Assembly (NCBI RefSeq): GCF_000003815.2
Contig: NC_049990.1
Coordinates: forward strand, 3,194,438-3,258,437
DNA length: 64,000 bases
Direction of reading: 5' to 3'
From: Branchiostoma floridae
Lineage: Eukaryota > Chordata > Leptocardii > Amphioxiformes > Branchiostomatidae
Positions 11,011 to 23,968 of the stretch are shown here, one piece after another; the first letter of the stretch is position 1; every line of letters starts with the position of its first letter. A program made the position numbers and the translations under genes. The notes beneath the pieces are model-generated. The model saw nothing but the letters and a program-made list of their open reading frames with translations, was not told where the DNA came from and ran no database searches.

Positions 11011-13200
11011 AGCATCTGTGTTGACGTACTTGGCGCTTACTAGAAGTTGTTCTTGTCCAAAGTGAGGAGGCATTACGTTACCCGTTAGCTGGGTGAGTAG
11101 AGCCCTCTAGCGACTCGCAACTGCAATGCAACGTATTGCCAGTACTAGGGGTGAGTACCAGTATAGAAAAATCAGGCCCAGGTCCGGTCCAAAGGATCAC
11201 GTCCAGGTCCGGACCTGATTCAATATGTAAAAACTTGTGAATGGACAATGGTCCATTCCGCTAAAAAGAAATATGTTTGGTGGAGTATTTGAGTCTGACT
11301 GGGACAAATCCTACAAGGCTAACTGCCACTATAGGATTGTCTGTAAAAGCCTGAGCGATGTTCTCTTTGTACAATCACATCAAAGCTTTCTTTCAAGTCA
11401 TTGAAACATTTTTGAAGACATGTGTTCTTCCTACCTCTTTCTCATGCTGTGAAGTAAGGAAAAATTACCACAACTTCAACTTCGTACATGGTCTTAGTAT
11501 TGACAGATTCCTTTGTATTTTGTAGGCGTCAACAACACCACACTGTATAAACATTACCTCCAAAAAGTACACACAGTACAAACTGCCTACTACACATGGT
11601 TGTAGAATATGGTTGAAGAATGAGAATATGACAGTCACCTTCCCCTGTACTGTAAAATGTAATCATTGCTTTGTATTTGTATCAGTCTTACTTGATGAAG
11701 GTAATATGTTGACAAAAAGTACTGTGACAGTTTATGTAACCATCAGTTCATAAAGGTGTTACATGTTTGACTATGCCACAATTTTGTTACTACTTGGTCA
11801 CAAATTCAGAAACAAACGTTGAACATAGAATCACATGACAATTGAACTGGGTAACTTCAACAGACAATTATGTACCAAGTAACAGACTAACAAATACAAT
11901 AAGCACTCTGTGTATTTGAATGTTTTGCTGGATTATGTTAACTTCTTTTCTTGGTACAGCTAAGTGGTCTACTACTCACACATTGTTTCTGTTATATGTG
12001 CTCTCTAACATCTCTTTTTATTGGGATCCCTCATTGCCCCCCTCCCCATCATCCACTTAAAAATCTTATCAACACACTATACAAAATGGAACAATGACTT
12101 CTGGACTTAAGACTAGCTTTCACAGTATTCTAGTACAACTCCAGTGAGGTATGCCAAAAGAAAGAGTCACCTGCTTCATTTTGACACTGCTATATTGTTT
12201 AAAAAGTTCCTGTTTTCAAATGTATGTTTAGAAAAACAGCAAAACATTATGACAAAGTGAAAAATTACAATGGTTCTTGGTCCACAAAAGTCAGAATAGG
12301 TCAAACATATGTCCTAATCTACTTTTTGACAACATTCTTTTCTTTTTTACATTTGCTGAATATAAACTTCACACAAACACGTATACAAAGTTTACAAGTT
12401 CTGCTAAGTATTGTGTTTCGTCTGTCATTCACTACATGGTTATAAAGATAAGAATTGTTCAGCACTTATTCTTATAGTTTGGATATCATACAGGCTCTTA
12501 TAGAGAGATGTGTTGGAAAATTCAAGTACCAAATTCACACATTTTAGAGCTTGACTGTATGAAGATTCAGTACTTGATTACACTGTAATTAGACGGGAAC
12601 CCAGAGCTGTGTATATGTAACCCACTTGCCAAACAGGTGTGCTATGATATCATCACTACCTGTGCACAAGCATTTACACATCACCACTTCCTGTGCACTT
12701 CTGGTCCTACATTATCAACTCATGTGCACATACATGTACTAGGAAGATCAGTTTCGAAGAAGAAGTGATGTAAATTTGAGAGAGTAATGCCAAACGTCTA
12801 GTGAGATGTACAGCAAACATGTGGCTATGATTTGGGAGAAAATCTGAACTTGCTGAGTAACAGAGTGAGTTCTTGGTACCTACAGTCACAACTCACGGCA
12901 TCCATCTAGACATACCACACTCACAGTTAACAACAAAAACACTGTTGCGGAAAGTCAAACTTTTGGAAAGCAAAGCAAAAAAGAACTTTTAACTGTTACA
13001 ACATCAATTATTATTTTCACTGGCTTGAAGACCAGGTGATGGTAAAAACATTTTATAAACCAGAAAATTTTTCCAGCAAGTCTCATTTCACTTTCCATTA
13101 GTATCAAAAGTTCAACTTTCTACAAAGTCTTTTTACCGACACAGATGAGCTGTCTTGGGAGGAGGAAAAAATCAACCATAAAAATGTGAACACTCGGTCA
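11011..13200 (-). other. Likely 3' UTR and flank of the UIF-like gene
   Basis: AT-rich sequence lies downstream (minus direction) of the stop codon at 13201-13203. A minus-strand AATAAA is at 12017-12022, which would give a 3' UTR of about 1.2 kb. A short inverted repeat (CAGGTCCGG/CCGGACCTG) is near 11170-11220. Small plus-strand frames at 12224-12477 lack any coding signature. Confidence 0.4.
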
Positions 13201-16200
13201 TCAGTGTAGTGTGACCATCCTTCCCATGGCCCCGCCCCTGCCGCGTCCACGGCCGCCGCCCCGCCCGCGACCTCGCCTGCCCCCGCGACCTCTGACCTGC
13301 TGCCCCCTACCAGATGTCTGCTGCGTCGCAGAGAAACGGTCGCTCAACGTCTTGAAGCCGCCCTGGGGAACACAAAGGACAAAACAAGGCGGTCAGAGAT
13401 GGCAGACTTCACCCCCTCACACAACACAACAAGGCAATCAGAGATGGCAGAATTTACCCCCTCACAACACAACACAACACAACAAACACAACACAACACG
13501 GCTTTCAGAGATGGCAGACTTCCCCCCTCACACAACTCAATACAACAAAACAAGGTGATCAGAGATGGGAGACTTCAACCCTCACACAACACAATACACT
13601 GCAATCAGAGATGGCAGACTTCACCCCCTTACCCATACTGGTTTGTAACCTCCCCAGTACCACTGTAAGACAAATATAGCAGGACTGAGGATGTATGACA
13701 CTGCTGCATTGTGTACATTGGGAATTGCAAAACACACTCACACACATGGACAGGCAGACACACTTTCACGTTGCTTAAGTTGTAGAAAGAATAAAGCAAA
13801 ATTTACAAATTGGGGTGGGAGAAGAAAAAAAAAAGACAATTATAATATGACCAATACAAATTCAATGGTAATACCCACTGGCATAAAAAGACTCCCTTAG
13901 ATTTTACACAAGATAATTATTATTATAGTTCTTTTGATGAAAACAAAAGTACCCACCTTGTTCCCTGCATTGTTGAACCCTCGGGAGAAGTTTTGGTTCT
14001 TCTGTGAAGGCCTGTGAGGGAGAGGGTGGGAAGTTAGAGCGGTTCTATCTTTCATTTCTGTCCAAACTTTTACATTTATCAACCCATGGACCTGGGAATT
14101 GGAATGAGAAAAGTTTGTTGCATAAAATATGAATCTGTCTTAGGTCTTGTCGAATGACCATCCATGGAACCTCCAAAAGGTAGAGTATTCTAAATGACTT
14201 ATATGTCCCACAATATCATACAAATCTTTAAATGAAACTTTTGGCAAGTTCAAAGAACAGCAGTTATCCTTGGTTGACATAAAGCTCATCATCATCATCA
14301 TCATTCTCGCCGCATATCAGACTTCGCTGCGGCGGGCCGTCATCGTTCATCGACATAAAGCTAGCACTGAGTGCAACAACACAATGCTACAGCTGGTGTT
14401 TCCAGTTAATCTCCAAGCAGATCCTACAATGGCATAAGATAGTGCAAAACTGGGCAAGGAGTGTAGTCAGTCAAGAGGTGTGCATTTGCCATGTAGCGAA
14501 ACACTTCTAAGCCGGCTTCACTCCTCTGCCAGCTTTTGATACTATCTTATGCTACCGTAGGATCTGCTTGGAGATTAGTTTCCAGCCAAACGCACCAGGT
14601 AACCCCTACTCTTCTGTGGGTGTTGGGTTCTGTTACATGTTTCTGAAATTCAGGTGAACATTACCAGGGCTCGAAATACCACCAGCATAATATTATTCTG
14701 CAGGTTAGTGCAGGTAAAATTGGAGCTGTGCAGATATTTCTGGTGTCTACCTGCACCTAACATGCATTGGTACATGTACTGGGTTTTATACATAAATGTC
14801 ATATGGTGTAGGTGTGTGTGTGGATTGTTATTAGCTGCATTGACTGATACCACCTATAAAGTGTAGAAGAAAAAATAGCAACGGTTCCTGAACAATTTTA
14901 GTATGATTCATGCTTCCTAAATTCAGAGTGGTGCAGGTAAAATTTGTCCGGTGCAGGTAATTTTCAGTGTTATCTGCACCAGTGCAGGTATGCAGAAAAT
15001 AGTAATTTGAGCCCTGATTAGGTAATGACTTACCCTGGTGCTCCCTTGGGCAGAGTGTTAGGGACTGTCACACTCAGTATTTGGGCAGGGGGAGGGCCTC
15101 TTGGGGTGTTGTTCCGGCTGTAACAGACAGGGGGAGCACATTATCAAGGTTTCTTACCACCCACTAATGACAACATGTAAGATTTATCATTTTGAAATTA
15201 TGTAAAAATACACCAAGAATTTCAACACCTTCAAATGCCTCTATAGTAGAGCTGGATGTAAGGGTAGAAAGGAGGACATTTATACAACATCTTTGTCATT
15301 CTATGTCTTATGATAGCTAAATCATCTGTTTTGGAAAAGAAATGTACTTGAAAAATCCCATCTGCTTGGACAATGACGTCTACAACAAGACAGGGTTAAT
15401 GACCTCTACCTCATTGTTCCAAGCTTCTTGGCCCTGAAGTGACAGACTAAAACCTGCCTCTGGGCAAGTAAGAGTGAACCCACAACAATGGACAAATGGC
15501 AGACTTGCAATTACATACAATTGCAACTGACTGGATACAAAACATATCGATTTAACAGACAGGCTGAATTTTTTCTGTCCAAACAAGCAATTTTCGGTCC
15601 TAGACGGAGGGACGGGATCTGAGAGTATCTTTGGATACAAGAGAACTCAAAATTTCTAAAATAACACCTACTTTCTTCTGTTCTGTTGTTGTGGTTGATA
15701 TTGTTGTTGTTGTTGTCTGTTTCCCTGGAAACCCTGTAACGCCCCTCTCCTGTTCAGCTGACCCCGACCACGACCTCCACCCCTACCACGACCTCCGCCC
15801 TGACCACGCCCTCGACCTCTCTGCTGCTGAGGCTGGGGGCAAAGGGCAAAGGTTAATGAAATGTCAGCAGAGAGCACTTTGATTATCAAACATGAATTTC
15901 TACTTATGTTACAGCATATATAGTTACTTTGTACATGTAAGCTTTATGACAACATATCTACTGAACCAGTTTTGTCTGTGTCAAACTTAATTCAAATTTC
16001 AAGCACATTACCGGTAATTCAATATGAAACAAACAACAACTACAGAACACATCAGAACACAAACGCCTGTTGCAGTCCCCTGTTCTAGAACTGTGATAAC
16101 TACAGAACACTATAGAGCACAAACCTGTTGTTGTCCCCAATTCTAGAACTGCTATAAGTATAAGACAGAACTCAAACCTGTTGTAGAATTGCTCACTCTA

Positions 16201-19200
16201 CAGAACACCCACCTGTTGCAGCCCCCTGTTCTGGAACTGTTTGTTCTGTCTGTTCTGCTGTTGTTTCTGCTGCTGTTGCTGCAGACGTTGCCGAGCCTGT
16301 TGAAGCTTCTGTTTCCGCAGGGAGTTCAGCTGACTGCGCTGGTTCTGAGGTCTGTTAGGGCCTGGCTGCTGCTGGGTGGGAGGAAGAGAAACTTGTACTT
16401 TGCAATTGGTATCTTAGGCTGCATTATTTCATTTGCTTGCTTTACAGACAGTTGCTAACAAACATTCAGCGATGGGGACAACAGACGCTGGTAGTAAAAC
16501 TTGACTCTGGCTATATTCACTTCTGAAAGTGTGAATGCTAAGGTATGATTTTCCTGATAAAATATGTCATTTTTAAAAGCTTATGAAAGTACATTTTCGA
16601 CAGTTACATGTCATATTTTGGGACGGATGAGACAAAATTATTTTCCTTCCCAAGACGGAAGGACTGTTCCTGGAGACAACCCTGCTTTTGCCATCTGCAC
16701 ACTTGAATTACGTCCATAGTCCAACATAGCTGTCAGCACCTGCATTCATATGGAGAGTGAGTGAAGACAAACATGGCTCACCTGTGCTCCTCCTTGCCTG
16801 TTCAGTCGGCCGGCCCCACCCCCTCTTCCCCTCCCCCCACGACCTGCTGCTCCACCCCTCCTGGCACCTCTCCCCACCCCTCGGGTGGACGTTCCCGCCC
16901 CTCGGGCACCGCGCCCACGGCCTCGTATGGCCTTGAGAGCCAGGGCGGCACGAGCACCTGGAAAGGAAGAAAGAAAGAGGTGGTTTTAGTTTTACATGAT
17001 TATGAAACCATGTGCTAGCATTACTCAAAGACACCTTTTTTTTATAGCTACTGTGCCAATGCTAAAGTAAAGAAGCAACAAATACATTTTGAAAGTGTGT
17101 AGAAAGTGTTTCAGTATCTATAATATAAACTGAAACTGTTTTCTCATGCTTTTAATCTGGCTACTTGAGACTTGGCTGGATAAAAGCTCTGCCGAACCAT
17201 GTTTGACTGAATGCCCGGGTATAGCAGGGGTACAGCGCAGCTTGTAATTGTGATAAACCAAGCAGTGTCCTAAAAGTCAATCCTGCCACTATGCTGCTCA
17301 CTTTGAAAGTTTGAGTGCGGCAAAACAATCATTATAACTCCAGTCTAGAATCTAATTCCAGATTAGATTCAACACTGCTTTATCAAAACTCTGGTGGCCC
17401 AAGGTGGTTGTGTAGCTTTTCCTTAAACTTAAAGCAGCCTACCTGGTTTGCCGATGATTTTGGTGACTTTTTTGCCCCGCCCCTGCCGCGCTGCCTCCCG
17501 CTTCTCCTTACGGTTCTGCTTGATGATGTCATCTGGAAAACAACCAATAGCAGGGACTGATCAGATGAACATTTCATGCAAATGGGCTGTGCAGGGAGAA
17601 TGCCTGTAGTGTTTCTACATTCTCTTCTCTTCGGTTCTTTTTGCCTCGGGAGAAAATACTTAATACTACATTGATGGCAATTTGATGCTACATTGATAAA
17701 CTAATAAAACACCAGCTTTTTAGCCACTGGGAAACAGATGGTTATACTACATTGACTAACTAACAAACAAGAGCCAGAGAAATACGCCATCATCTGAATA
17801 TTATATACCTTAGTTAGTAGTACCGCTTTATATCCCTTTATTTTCTTTAACAATAACATGAAAACTTTTATCAGTTTTTCGCTTTTCATATTAACGTAAC
17901 ATTAAGTGTTTATGAAATATAGACTTGTACTATTTACCTTGTACAAATTTTTCTCTGTCTGTGGCTCACAGAGAAGAACTTGTTGTACAATTTACATACA
18001 ATTACAAAGTACAGTAGGGGCATCTTCTCTGGATAGCTTTAAAGAACGCTTTCAGATAGATGTGCAAAAGTTAGGTGTAACGGGTCATTCAGTGTAATAT
18101 AACCAGCTGCTGCCATGCCGCGTGCCTGCGAAGCTGGTGTGTTACGTCGAAGGGCGGTTATACCGGCTATATAGATACAGAAGCTGGTGTGTTATGCCGA
18201 AGGGCGGTTATACCGGCTATATAGATACAGATACAGACTGTGACTCAGAGTGTGAGATAATAATTAACTTGATCAATTCGGCCAAGGAGGGGGCACTGGC
18301 AGATACAGTCCCGGACAGCAGAGTTTGTGTTGCCTTTCTACAAGGACGTTACATCCTTTCCATCAACATCCGGCTTTTCAGAGGCTATTACAAAGTACGA
18401 CCCCCTCCTGACAGCAGCTGTTGCCATTATCCGCCCCTCCTCTCTGTAAATGTGTAATCCAACACCTCTCAGCTGTTCTTTAAAACATCACATCCTGGTT
18501 CAAGGGTCGACACCTGTCAATCATTCATGCAGGGAGACTAGGAATTTAACATTCAGATTGAGAATAAATGGACTTCTGCTTTAATGTGCTTTAAGTTTAA
18601 CTACCTGCTATGAAAGATAATAGTTTTGATTAAAACTGGTGTGGTCAAATTACTTTTGGTAAACAATAATACTACATGTTGTATGGAAGTTAAACACAAA
18701 CATTGAAACAAACATGTCAAAGTTGATAGGTAGAGCAGTTACACAACTGCCGATTAAGATTTACATAAATATTAATAGGTAATTCTTGGCTTACCCACAA
18801 AAAATACAAAATCCCTAATCTTACGTGATCAACTTTTAGCGCCTTTCTTACCCTAGTCTAGAATTTGTGCTGAAAGTACGAAAAGTTATTGATATGATTT
18901 ATAAGTTTACATTGTATTCCTACCCAAAGGGCAGGGTCTTTATTTAGCTGTAGCTGCTTCACAAAGCCTGACTGCTGAAGTGACATATTTAATGGCATAT
19001 CTGTCCTTGATGTATATACAAAAATACTAGTAAGCACTGGCCTTCACCAAAGATCATCAGTTCCATTCTATCATGTATGACATCAGAATGTTTGGCATGT
19101 TTTGCTGTGTCAGGTACACCACAGAGTAGTTTAATTACTAATCTAAAATTTTTGGTCTGGTTCAAGCAAATCAGGCAAAGAGTAACAAAAATATGTTGTG

Positions 19201-20566
19201 TCTCCAATTGACAATGGTTGTGAAAAAAATTAGGGTCGTTATTTAGGGACTCTGTTTTAATACTTTGCCTTTTCATAGATTTCAGTCGAAATGATCCACT
19301 TATGAAGTTATGTGCCCTTTGATATGTACTATCACGACATGTTCCATACAGGATACTAGTATTCTAATTGCAGGTCCATATCATGCAGGGTGTCCCCATC
19401 GAGGAACCTAGGTTCAGTGCATTCTTCAGCGCGTCTGTCTCTATGACCTCTTTATAAAGTCATAAATTCAGGTTGAACCTTCAAGTCCCTTGCTTGAGAT
19501 GTGGTAGACCCGAAAAGAAGGCTAAATTTGGCAGGTTTTAGTGTTGGTGGGGTAACCGAAAACAAAATGTTTTTTTTTTCTAGGTCAAAGTCAGACTCAT
19601 TGTGATCTCATCAAATCTGTATTGACAAACTATAGCTGACAGTAGCGTGCAGACCACACAACTTTAGTGTACCAACCACAGACAACTATCCAACCATGAT
19701 GGACAAAGTTGTGATGGAACCCCTGAACTTGGAATACCAAAGGATTCCAGCTGACAGCAATGTGGTGTGGGACCGATACAGGGTCATGTATTTTGGGATG
19801 GTTGACGCTGTGGACATACTGTAAATGCACTTAAGTTCGCGGGGATTTAATTTCACGGTAGAGGGAAAAACGACTTTTCGCTGTGGTTTTAAGTTCGCGG
19901 TAGCACCACGTCCTGTAGTCTCTTACTTCCATTGAAAAATATTCACGGTGGTTTTACTTTTAAGTTTACGGTGAAGTGGCCACCACAACCATGAAACCAC
20001 TGTGAAAGTTTCTACATTTACAGTATATTCAGTGTCAAGTTGCTGCTTTTATATTCAATGATCACAGTTTAGTGTTGGCATCTATAGTAACTCCAGTTAT
20101 TCCATAGCATGGAAACTAAGACTAGTATTGCGTTTCAACGTAAGCTTTATAAACAGCTTAGAATGTCCCAGTTACATAGCCATCTGATCACATAAACATA
20201 GAGAAGATAGAGTACTACAAATCATGTTGTCTGCATGATAACTGCCCCCCTCCCCACACAACACACATGTCATCATACCAAGTCAAACCCCAGTATTTTA
20301 ACGATACTGCAAGTAGCGACCATTGAACACTTGTGTCCCTACAAACATTTCACAGTGAAGCTCAGTCCATAGCTAGACACCCATTTACTTACAGACAACA
20401 AACGATAAACACAAATTCCTTTGGAAAATTTATCAAACATATCCAAGTCCGGGTGATTATTTGTCTTCCGAACTTGTGCGCTCTCCCTCGCAAATCTGGG
20501 CGGTTTATTTTACAGCTATTCAAAGCAACACTCACCTAGTGACATATCCACTTTGTCCACATCCAT
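13201..20566 (-). CDS. FYTTD1: UAP56-interacting factor (FYTTD1/UIF)-like mRNA-export adaptor, 305 aa
   Basis: Eight coding exons (minus): 20536-20566, 17443-17532, 16782-16957, 16213-16371, 15672-15832, 15034-15117, 13957-14011 and 13201-13362. All junctions are GT-AG and the phases join without a stop. The first two exons give MDVDKVDMSLDDIIKQNRKE, a UAP56-binding motif (DMSLDDIIK-N) as in UIF and ALYREF. Then follow Arg/Gly-rich RGRGRG segments (exons 3 and 5), a Gln-rich helix (exon 4), ILSVTVPNTLP (exon 6, like the UIF ILTVSIDNPG region), NFSRGFNNAGNK (exon 7, like UIF NFTRSGNK) and FKTLSDRFS (exon 8, like UIF LNERFGIL), ending RMVTLH. Human UIF is about 318 aa. The absence of an RRM argues against ALYREF. 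Expected role: a nuclear adaptor loading mRNA onto the UAP56/NXF1 export route. Confidence 0.8.
13375..13640. repeat. Minisatellite in the last intron of the UIF-like gene
   Basis: About five copies of a unit with TCAGAGATGGCAGACTTCAC followed by CCCCTCACACAACACAA recur from 13390 to 13625, with variable CACAA expansions. It begins within about 20 bp of the exon 8 acceptor. A single related copy (CAGAGATGGCAAACGTCACC) stands next to a CA repeat at ~34615, and the flanks after both copies (TGTACATTGGGAATTGCA / TGTAAGTATATTAGGAATCG) are also alike, so this is a dispersed repeat end that expanded here. Confidence 0.75.
14408..14575. mobile_element. Foldback MITE, family A (complete)
   Basis: The left arm ATCTCCAAGCAGATCCTAC and the right arm GTAGGATCTGCTTGGAGAT are inverted copies. 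TA flanks both sides (14406-14407, 14576-14577). Inner arms include GCATAAGATAGT / ACTATCTTATGC. It is inserted in an intron of the UIF-like gene. Confidence 0.85.
17900..18240 (+). mobile_element. LINE 3'-end fragment with duplicated 50-bp tail unit
   Basis: The plus-strand frame ending at 18097 reads GASSLDSFKERFQIDVQKLG, typical of the extreme C terminus of non-LTR retrotransposon ORFs. The downstream tail contains a 50-bp unit (AAGCTGGTGTGTTA-GCCGAAGGGCGGTTATACCGG) present twice at 18131 and 18181, then ATATAGATACAGATACAG. A shorter related tail is at 22225-22280. Strongly 5' truncated and not functional. Confidence 0.55.
19819..20023. mobile_element. TA-flanked MITE, family E
   Basis: The element runs from CTGTAAATGCACTTAAGTTCGC to TTTCTACATTTACAG and is bordered by TA on both sides. 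Internally, repeated versions of TTAAGTTCGCGGT and TTCACGGT-GTTTTA alternate on both strands. A second copy in the opposite orientation is at 59497-59654. A TA duplication points to Tc1/mariner-type mobilisation. Confidence 0.75.
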
Positions 20567-20745
20567 TTTCGGTAGGTGCGTTGGTTGTAGAGCAGTTGTA
20601 AAGTGAGAAAAAACAGAGCTTTCTACTCCGGCGTCCACGAAACACTTTCTCGATCGGCTTCCTCACCGAAAATAAAAACAAAGATGGCGTCTGTCACGTG
20701 ACCACCGCTGACCAATGGCAGCGGCGCGAGTCACCAGATCCTGGG
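20567..20745. promoter_or_regulatory. Promoter region of the UIF-like gene
   Basis: Just upstream (minus direction) of the start codon lie AAAGATGGCGTC (YY1-type), GTCACGTGAC (palindromic E-box) and GACCAATGG (CCAAT box) within 60 bp, in a locally CpG-rich stretch. This arrangement is typical of broad housekeeping promoters. The exact start site cannot be read. Confidence 0.5.
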
Positions 20746-21408
20746 CACGAGATGCACCTGTTCTAGTTAGCAGTTTCACCTGCTCTATCATTCACCTGGT
20801 CGACTCAACTAGGTATTGAATAAACAAATGAATAAATAAACAGACAAACAAACAAACAAATAGACCACTGGAAGAATAGCTGGCAACAAAATGTTTGACA
20901 TTGTTGTAATAGCTAAAAGTGGATCTGAATAAAGTCAAAGTCAAAGTCAATAGATGGAATTTAAAGTTTTGAATGCTTTTTACTTCATCAAGGGTGAAGT
21001 CTATGTCTTAGAACAAGGTCGACGGAGTTTGACCGAAAATTTAGGGTAACGGCGTTAAGTCCCTATAACTGTTAAGTGTTATTAAATAATTCAGTGTTGG
21101 TAAGAAAGTTTGGCAATTTCTATAAGGTAAAGTCTATGCTTTACTAGACATTAACACATTTGAAACTTTCATGACTTTAGTACACATTTAGTATTTACAG
21201 TGAAGTGACGATGGACATCCAACAACAACAGTATTTACAGCCATAATCCGTTACATAACGTTACATACACTATAACGTTACAGTGGAACATAGAAGTGCT
21301 TTAATTTTTTTCGCAACAGTTGCACTTCAGCAGATATTATCACTTCGTTTAGATATCAAGCTACGAAATGAACATTAATGAAATTTCCCAACGTCGCCTA
21401 AATTTAAG
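20746..21408. other. Intergenic, no gene seen
   Basis: Contains an AAAC/AAAT-rich simple stretch at 20815-20860 and no supported exon. Confidence 0.4.
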
Positions 21409-21690
21409 CTATACATACATACAACTCATAAATGCTAAAGAACAATGAGAAGTTAACGTTAGATCGTGGCAAAGCAAATTGCCCATCGAGCACATTTCGA
21501 CCTTGGCCCCCTCCAGAAACACACGATGTACTCTTCCATCGCTGCAGTAACGATAAGACAGTCTCCTGAGGACTTGAGGTATGGCAACGATCCAGTCTTG
21601 GAACCGTAAATAGCTACTGCCGCAGTCTTCTTTATATCCTGTGCTGGGACAGACGTTCTTTTCAGTCCAGGACGCCATTTTGTGTAAGGG
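21409..21690 (-). other. Short divergent open frame near a YY1-type motif
   Basis: On the minus strand CAAAATGGCGTCC starts a frame of about 88 codons (MASWTEKNVCPSTGYKEDCG...). A possible acceptor (TTTCTTACAG) lies just upstream near 21739. No family is recognised. The ATGGCG may simply be a YY1 site of a bidirectional promoter shared with the plus-strand gene at 21870. Probably a noncoding divergent transcript, possibly a microprotein. Confidence 0.2.
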
Positions 21691-21869
21691 AACGTCAGCA
21701 CTAGGAGTAAGGGAAACGACACGAGCTTCTTCTGCAGGGCTGTAAGAAAAGTACAAAGTTAGCATGCAGACCCAGGAATAGCGTCTTGTCTTTGAAGTCA
21801 CGACTGGAAGTGGTGGTGGACGACTTGTAGAAGCAGGGGAAAACTGAGGAACTATATCATCGTCTTACC

Positions 21870-23968
21870 ATGGACAAGAAGAAGCCAAAGGCAAGTAACG
21901 AGTGAAAACGTTAATCTTGAAAGTAAACGTCACTGAGGGAATTCAGTAGAGACAGTTTTCATTGATTTCAAATTATACAAGGGGGATCGGTTTTATGTAG
22001 AGTAGCAAACAGTGATGATTAAATTGCATACTGAACTTCTGATTCTTGTACATTACCGGCGATTTATTACTTTACCAAATGCAAATTTCCGTTTCTTTTG
22101 AGAACTTTTGCTACCTTAGAATCTACATAACCACTGATTGACGTGCTTAAAAGCTCGTATTTTCCCAGAGCTATCGTAGAGTGGAATTTGTTATCACCAA
22201 TAAACATTGTATAGTTTTAATTTTTACAGATAGATTAGGGCGTTCAGTGTAACACAACCATTATATAGATACAGATACGTATCAGCTAAAGTTCTCTGTT
22301 ATTTCCCAGCACTAAAATCATCTCCATTCCAGGGTTGGGACGACTCGTTCATGTACACCCATGTGGACCCGGACCTGCTGCAGGAGAGGGTGGCGCTGAC
22401 GTCACTGGGGCTCGGATTCGCCCGCAGCCGCGTGCACAACTCCAAGGACAGAGCGTAGGACGATTGTTTGCTTGTTTGTTTATTTGTTTGTTTGTTAAAA
22501 GGTGAGATCGCGTGGCGCAGCGGCAGCGAGTTCGACTCCTGCTATGTCACCGATCTTGTGTCCTTGGTAAAGGCACTTTACACGGCTTTCCTCACTTTAC
22601 TCAGGTGAAAATGAGTACCTAGCTTCGGCTAGGGTCGTCCTTTGGATAGGACATTAAATAGAGGTCCCTCGTTTGCGATGGTGCAAATCCTAATTCCGTC
22701 TAGAGTTGGTGATTCTCTACAAATCACCCGGATTCCAGGAAGAATAGTGACATATCAGTCACTGATGGAGATCTGTATCAAACCGAACCAAGACACATTG
22801 TTCCTATCATCGTAAGACTATTGGATCACAATGATGTATCATTTCTTGGAAATCTATGCCCGATGGCTAATTGTAATCAGAAATATCGGTCACATCTGAA
22901 AATAGTATCGATAGAAATAAACATGAGATAAGCCTTTGGCTCAATTTGCAGACCCCGGATCGGACCATGCCCTGGCAGGCCCATGTCCCAGTTTCCTTTC
23001 CGGCTTGTGAAAAAGAAGAAGCTACAGTGGTTTGGCCATGCTACAAGAGCAAAGGGCACTCTGACTCACACTATACTGCAAGGAAGGGCGGAGGGTGCAA
23101 GACCTAGGGGACGTCCACGACGGACTTGGACTAGTGACCTGAAAGAATGGTCGGGACAAACAGTACATCAGCTAGAAACCTTGGCTGAAGATAGAAGGAG
23201 ATGGAAAACTTACGTTGATGGCATTGCTGCCCCTACGGCCGGTGAGGCTATGGGACCGGTGAGGTGAGGCGAGGTATCAGACCAGCAGCCTACAGACAGA
23301 CTTTCTTATATTCTGGAAAAGTTGAACTGTAATTTCCAAATCGAAAAATTCGACTTAATGCAAATTTCGACTGAACCCCTCCAGTCTTTATTCACAATTG
23401 GGTAAGTCCAATTTTCTTGTTGGAAATTACAACTTTTCCAGGATGTCTCCTACCAACACAGATGAACATTCAAGTTACTTTATTATGTTGTAGTCCAAGT
23501 ATCGCCACTCAGAAAAGGGGAAAAAAACGTTTTCACACCTTAACTGACCTTTTTTTTGAATGGGTGCTTAAGTATAGTTCGCACTTTACATCACAGTTTA
23601 TTCTTATCACTATCGTTTTTTTACCCGTGAACAGAAAACGTATCGAGAGACTGAAGGACCAGTTCGACAATGACTACCTGACTCCCAGCTTCGCATACGG
23701 CCGGACCGAGGAGCTCCACCCGGAGCGGCGGGCAGCCAGGAAGAGGAACGCCGACCGACAGACCAGGGTCGCCCCGGTGGACGACGACGGTCCCTTGAAG
23801 CCGAAGAGCTCGTTCGAGAAGAGGCTGGAGAGGTCCAACAACCTGGTGAGGACCACGCAGACTAACATCCGGGGTATGGATGACGCAGCACGTGACCCTT
23901 ACGTCATGGGGATTCAAAGTCGTATGAGGGCTGCAAGGAGGCAAGAAGCTTTATATCAAGTTGACTAA
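21870..23968 (+). CDS. Three-exon gene, 158-aa charged protein of unknown family
   Basis: Exons are 21870-21890, 22333-22454 and 23635-23968, giving 477 nt with no internal stop. The first intron uses a GC donor (CCAAAG|GCAAGTAA). A GT donor 5 nt downstream would break the frame with exon 2. The second intron is GT-AG. The protein begins MDKKKPKGWDDSFMYTHVDP and is rich in Arg, Lys, Glu and Asp, with no signal peptide or membrane segment. Helical arginine-rich stretches lie near residues 45-65 and 80-95, and the C terminus is QSRMRAARRQEALYQVD. A polyadenylation signal AATAAA follows at 24198-24203. The composition (short, basic, WDD and SFxYGRTEEL motifs) would fit a small cytoskeletal or ciliary protein, but that is a guess. 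Confidence 0.75.
22495..22680 (+). mobile_element. tRNA-derived SINE (family 1), plus strand
   Basis: The head GCGTGGCGCAGCGGCAGCG and the B-box-like GAGTTCGACTCC are followed by ACCGATCTTGTGTCCTTG, CTCACTTTACTCAGGTGAAA and CTAGCTTCGGCTAGGG. The order and wording match the minus-strand copy at 2500-2692. It lies in intron 2 of the 158-aa gene. Confidence 0.75.
22970..23270 (+). mobile_element. LINE ORF C-terminal fragment
   Basis: The frame starting at 22983 contains KKLQWFGHATRAKGTL, then RPRGRPRRTWTSDLKEW and LAEDRRRWKTYVDG. This is the characteristic tail of RTE-like endonuclease/reverse-transcriptase polyproteins (WFGH, GRPR, RRRW). No reverse-transcriptase core is present, so it is a 5'-truncated relic in intron 2. 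Confidence 0.7.
23310..23475. mobile_element. Foldback element, family C
   Basis: The arms TGGAAAAGTTGAACTGTAAT and GAAATTACAACTTTTCCA are inverted copies enclosing about 90 bp. The sequence after the right arm (CTCCTACCAACACAGATGAAC) also matches the sequence after the right arm of the copy at 61383-61530, so the mobile unit is longer than the hairpin. Confidence 0.65.
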
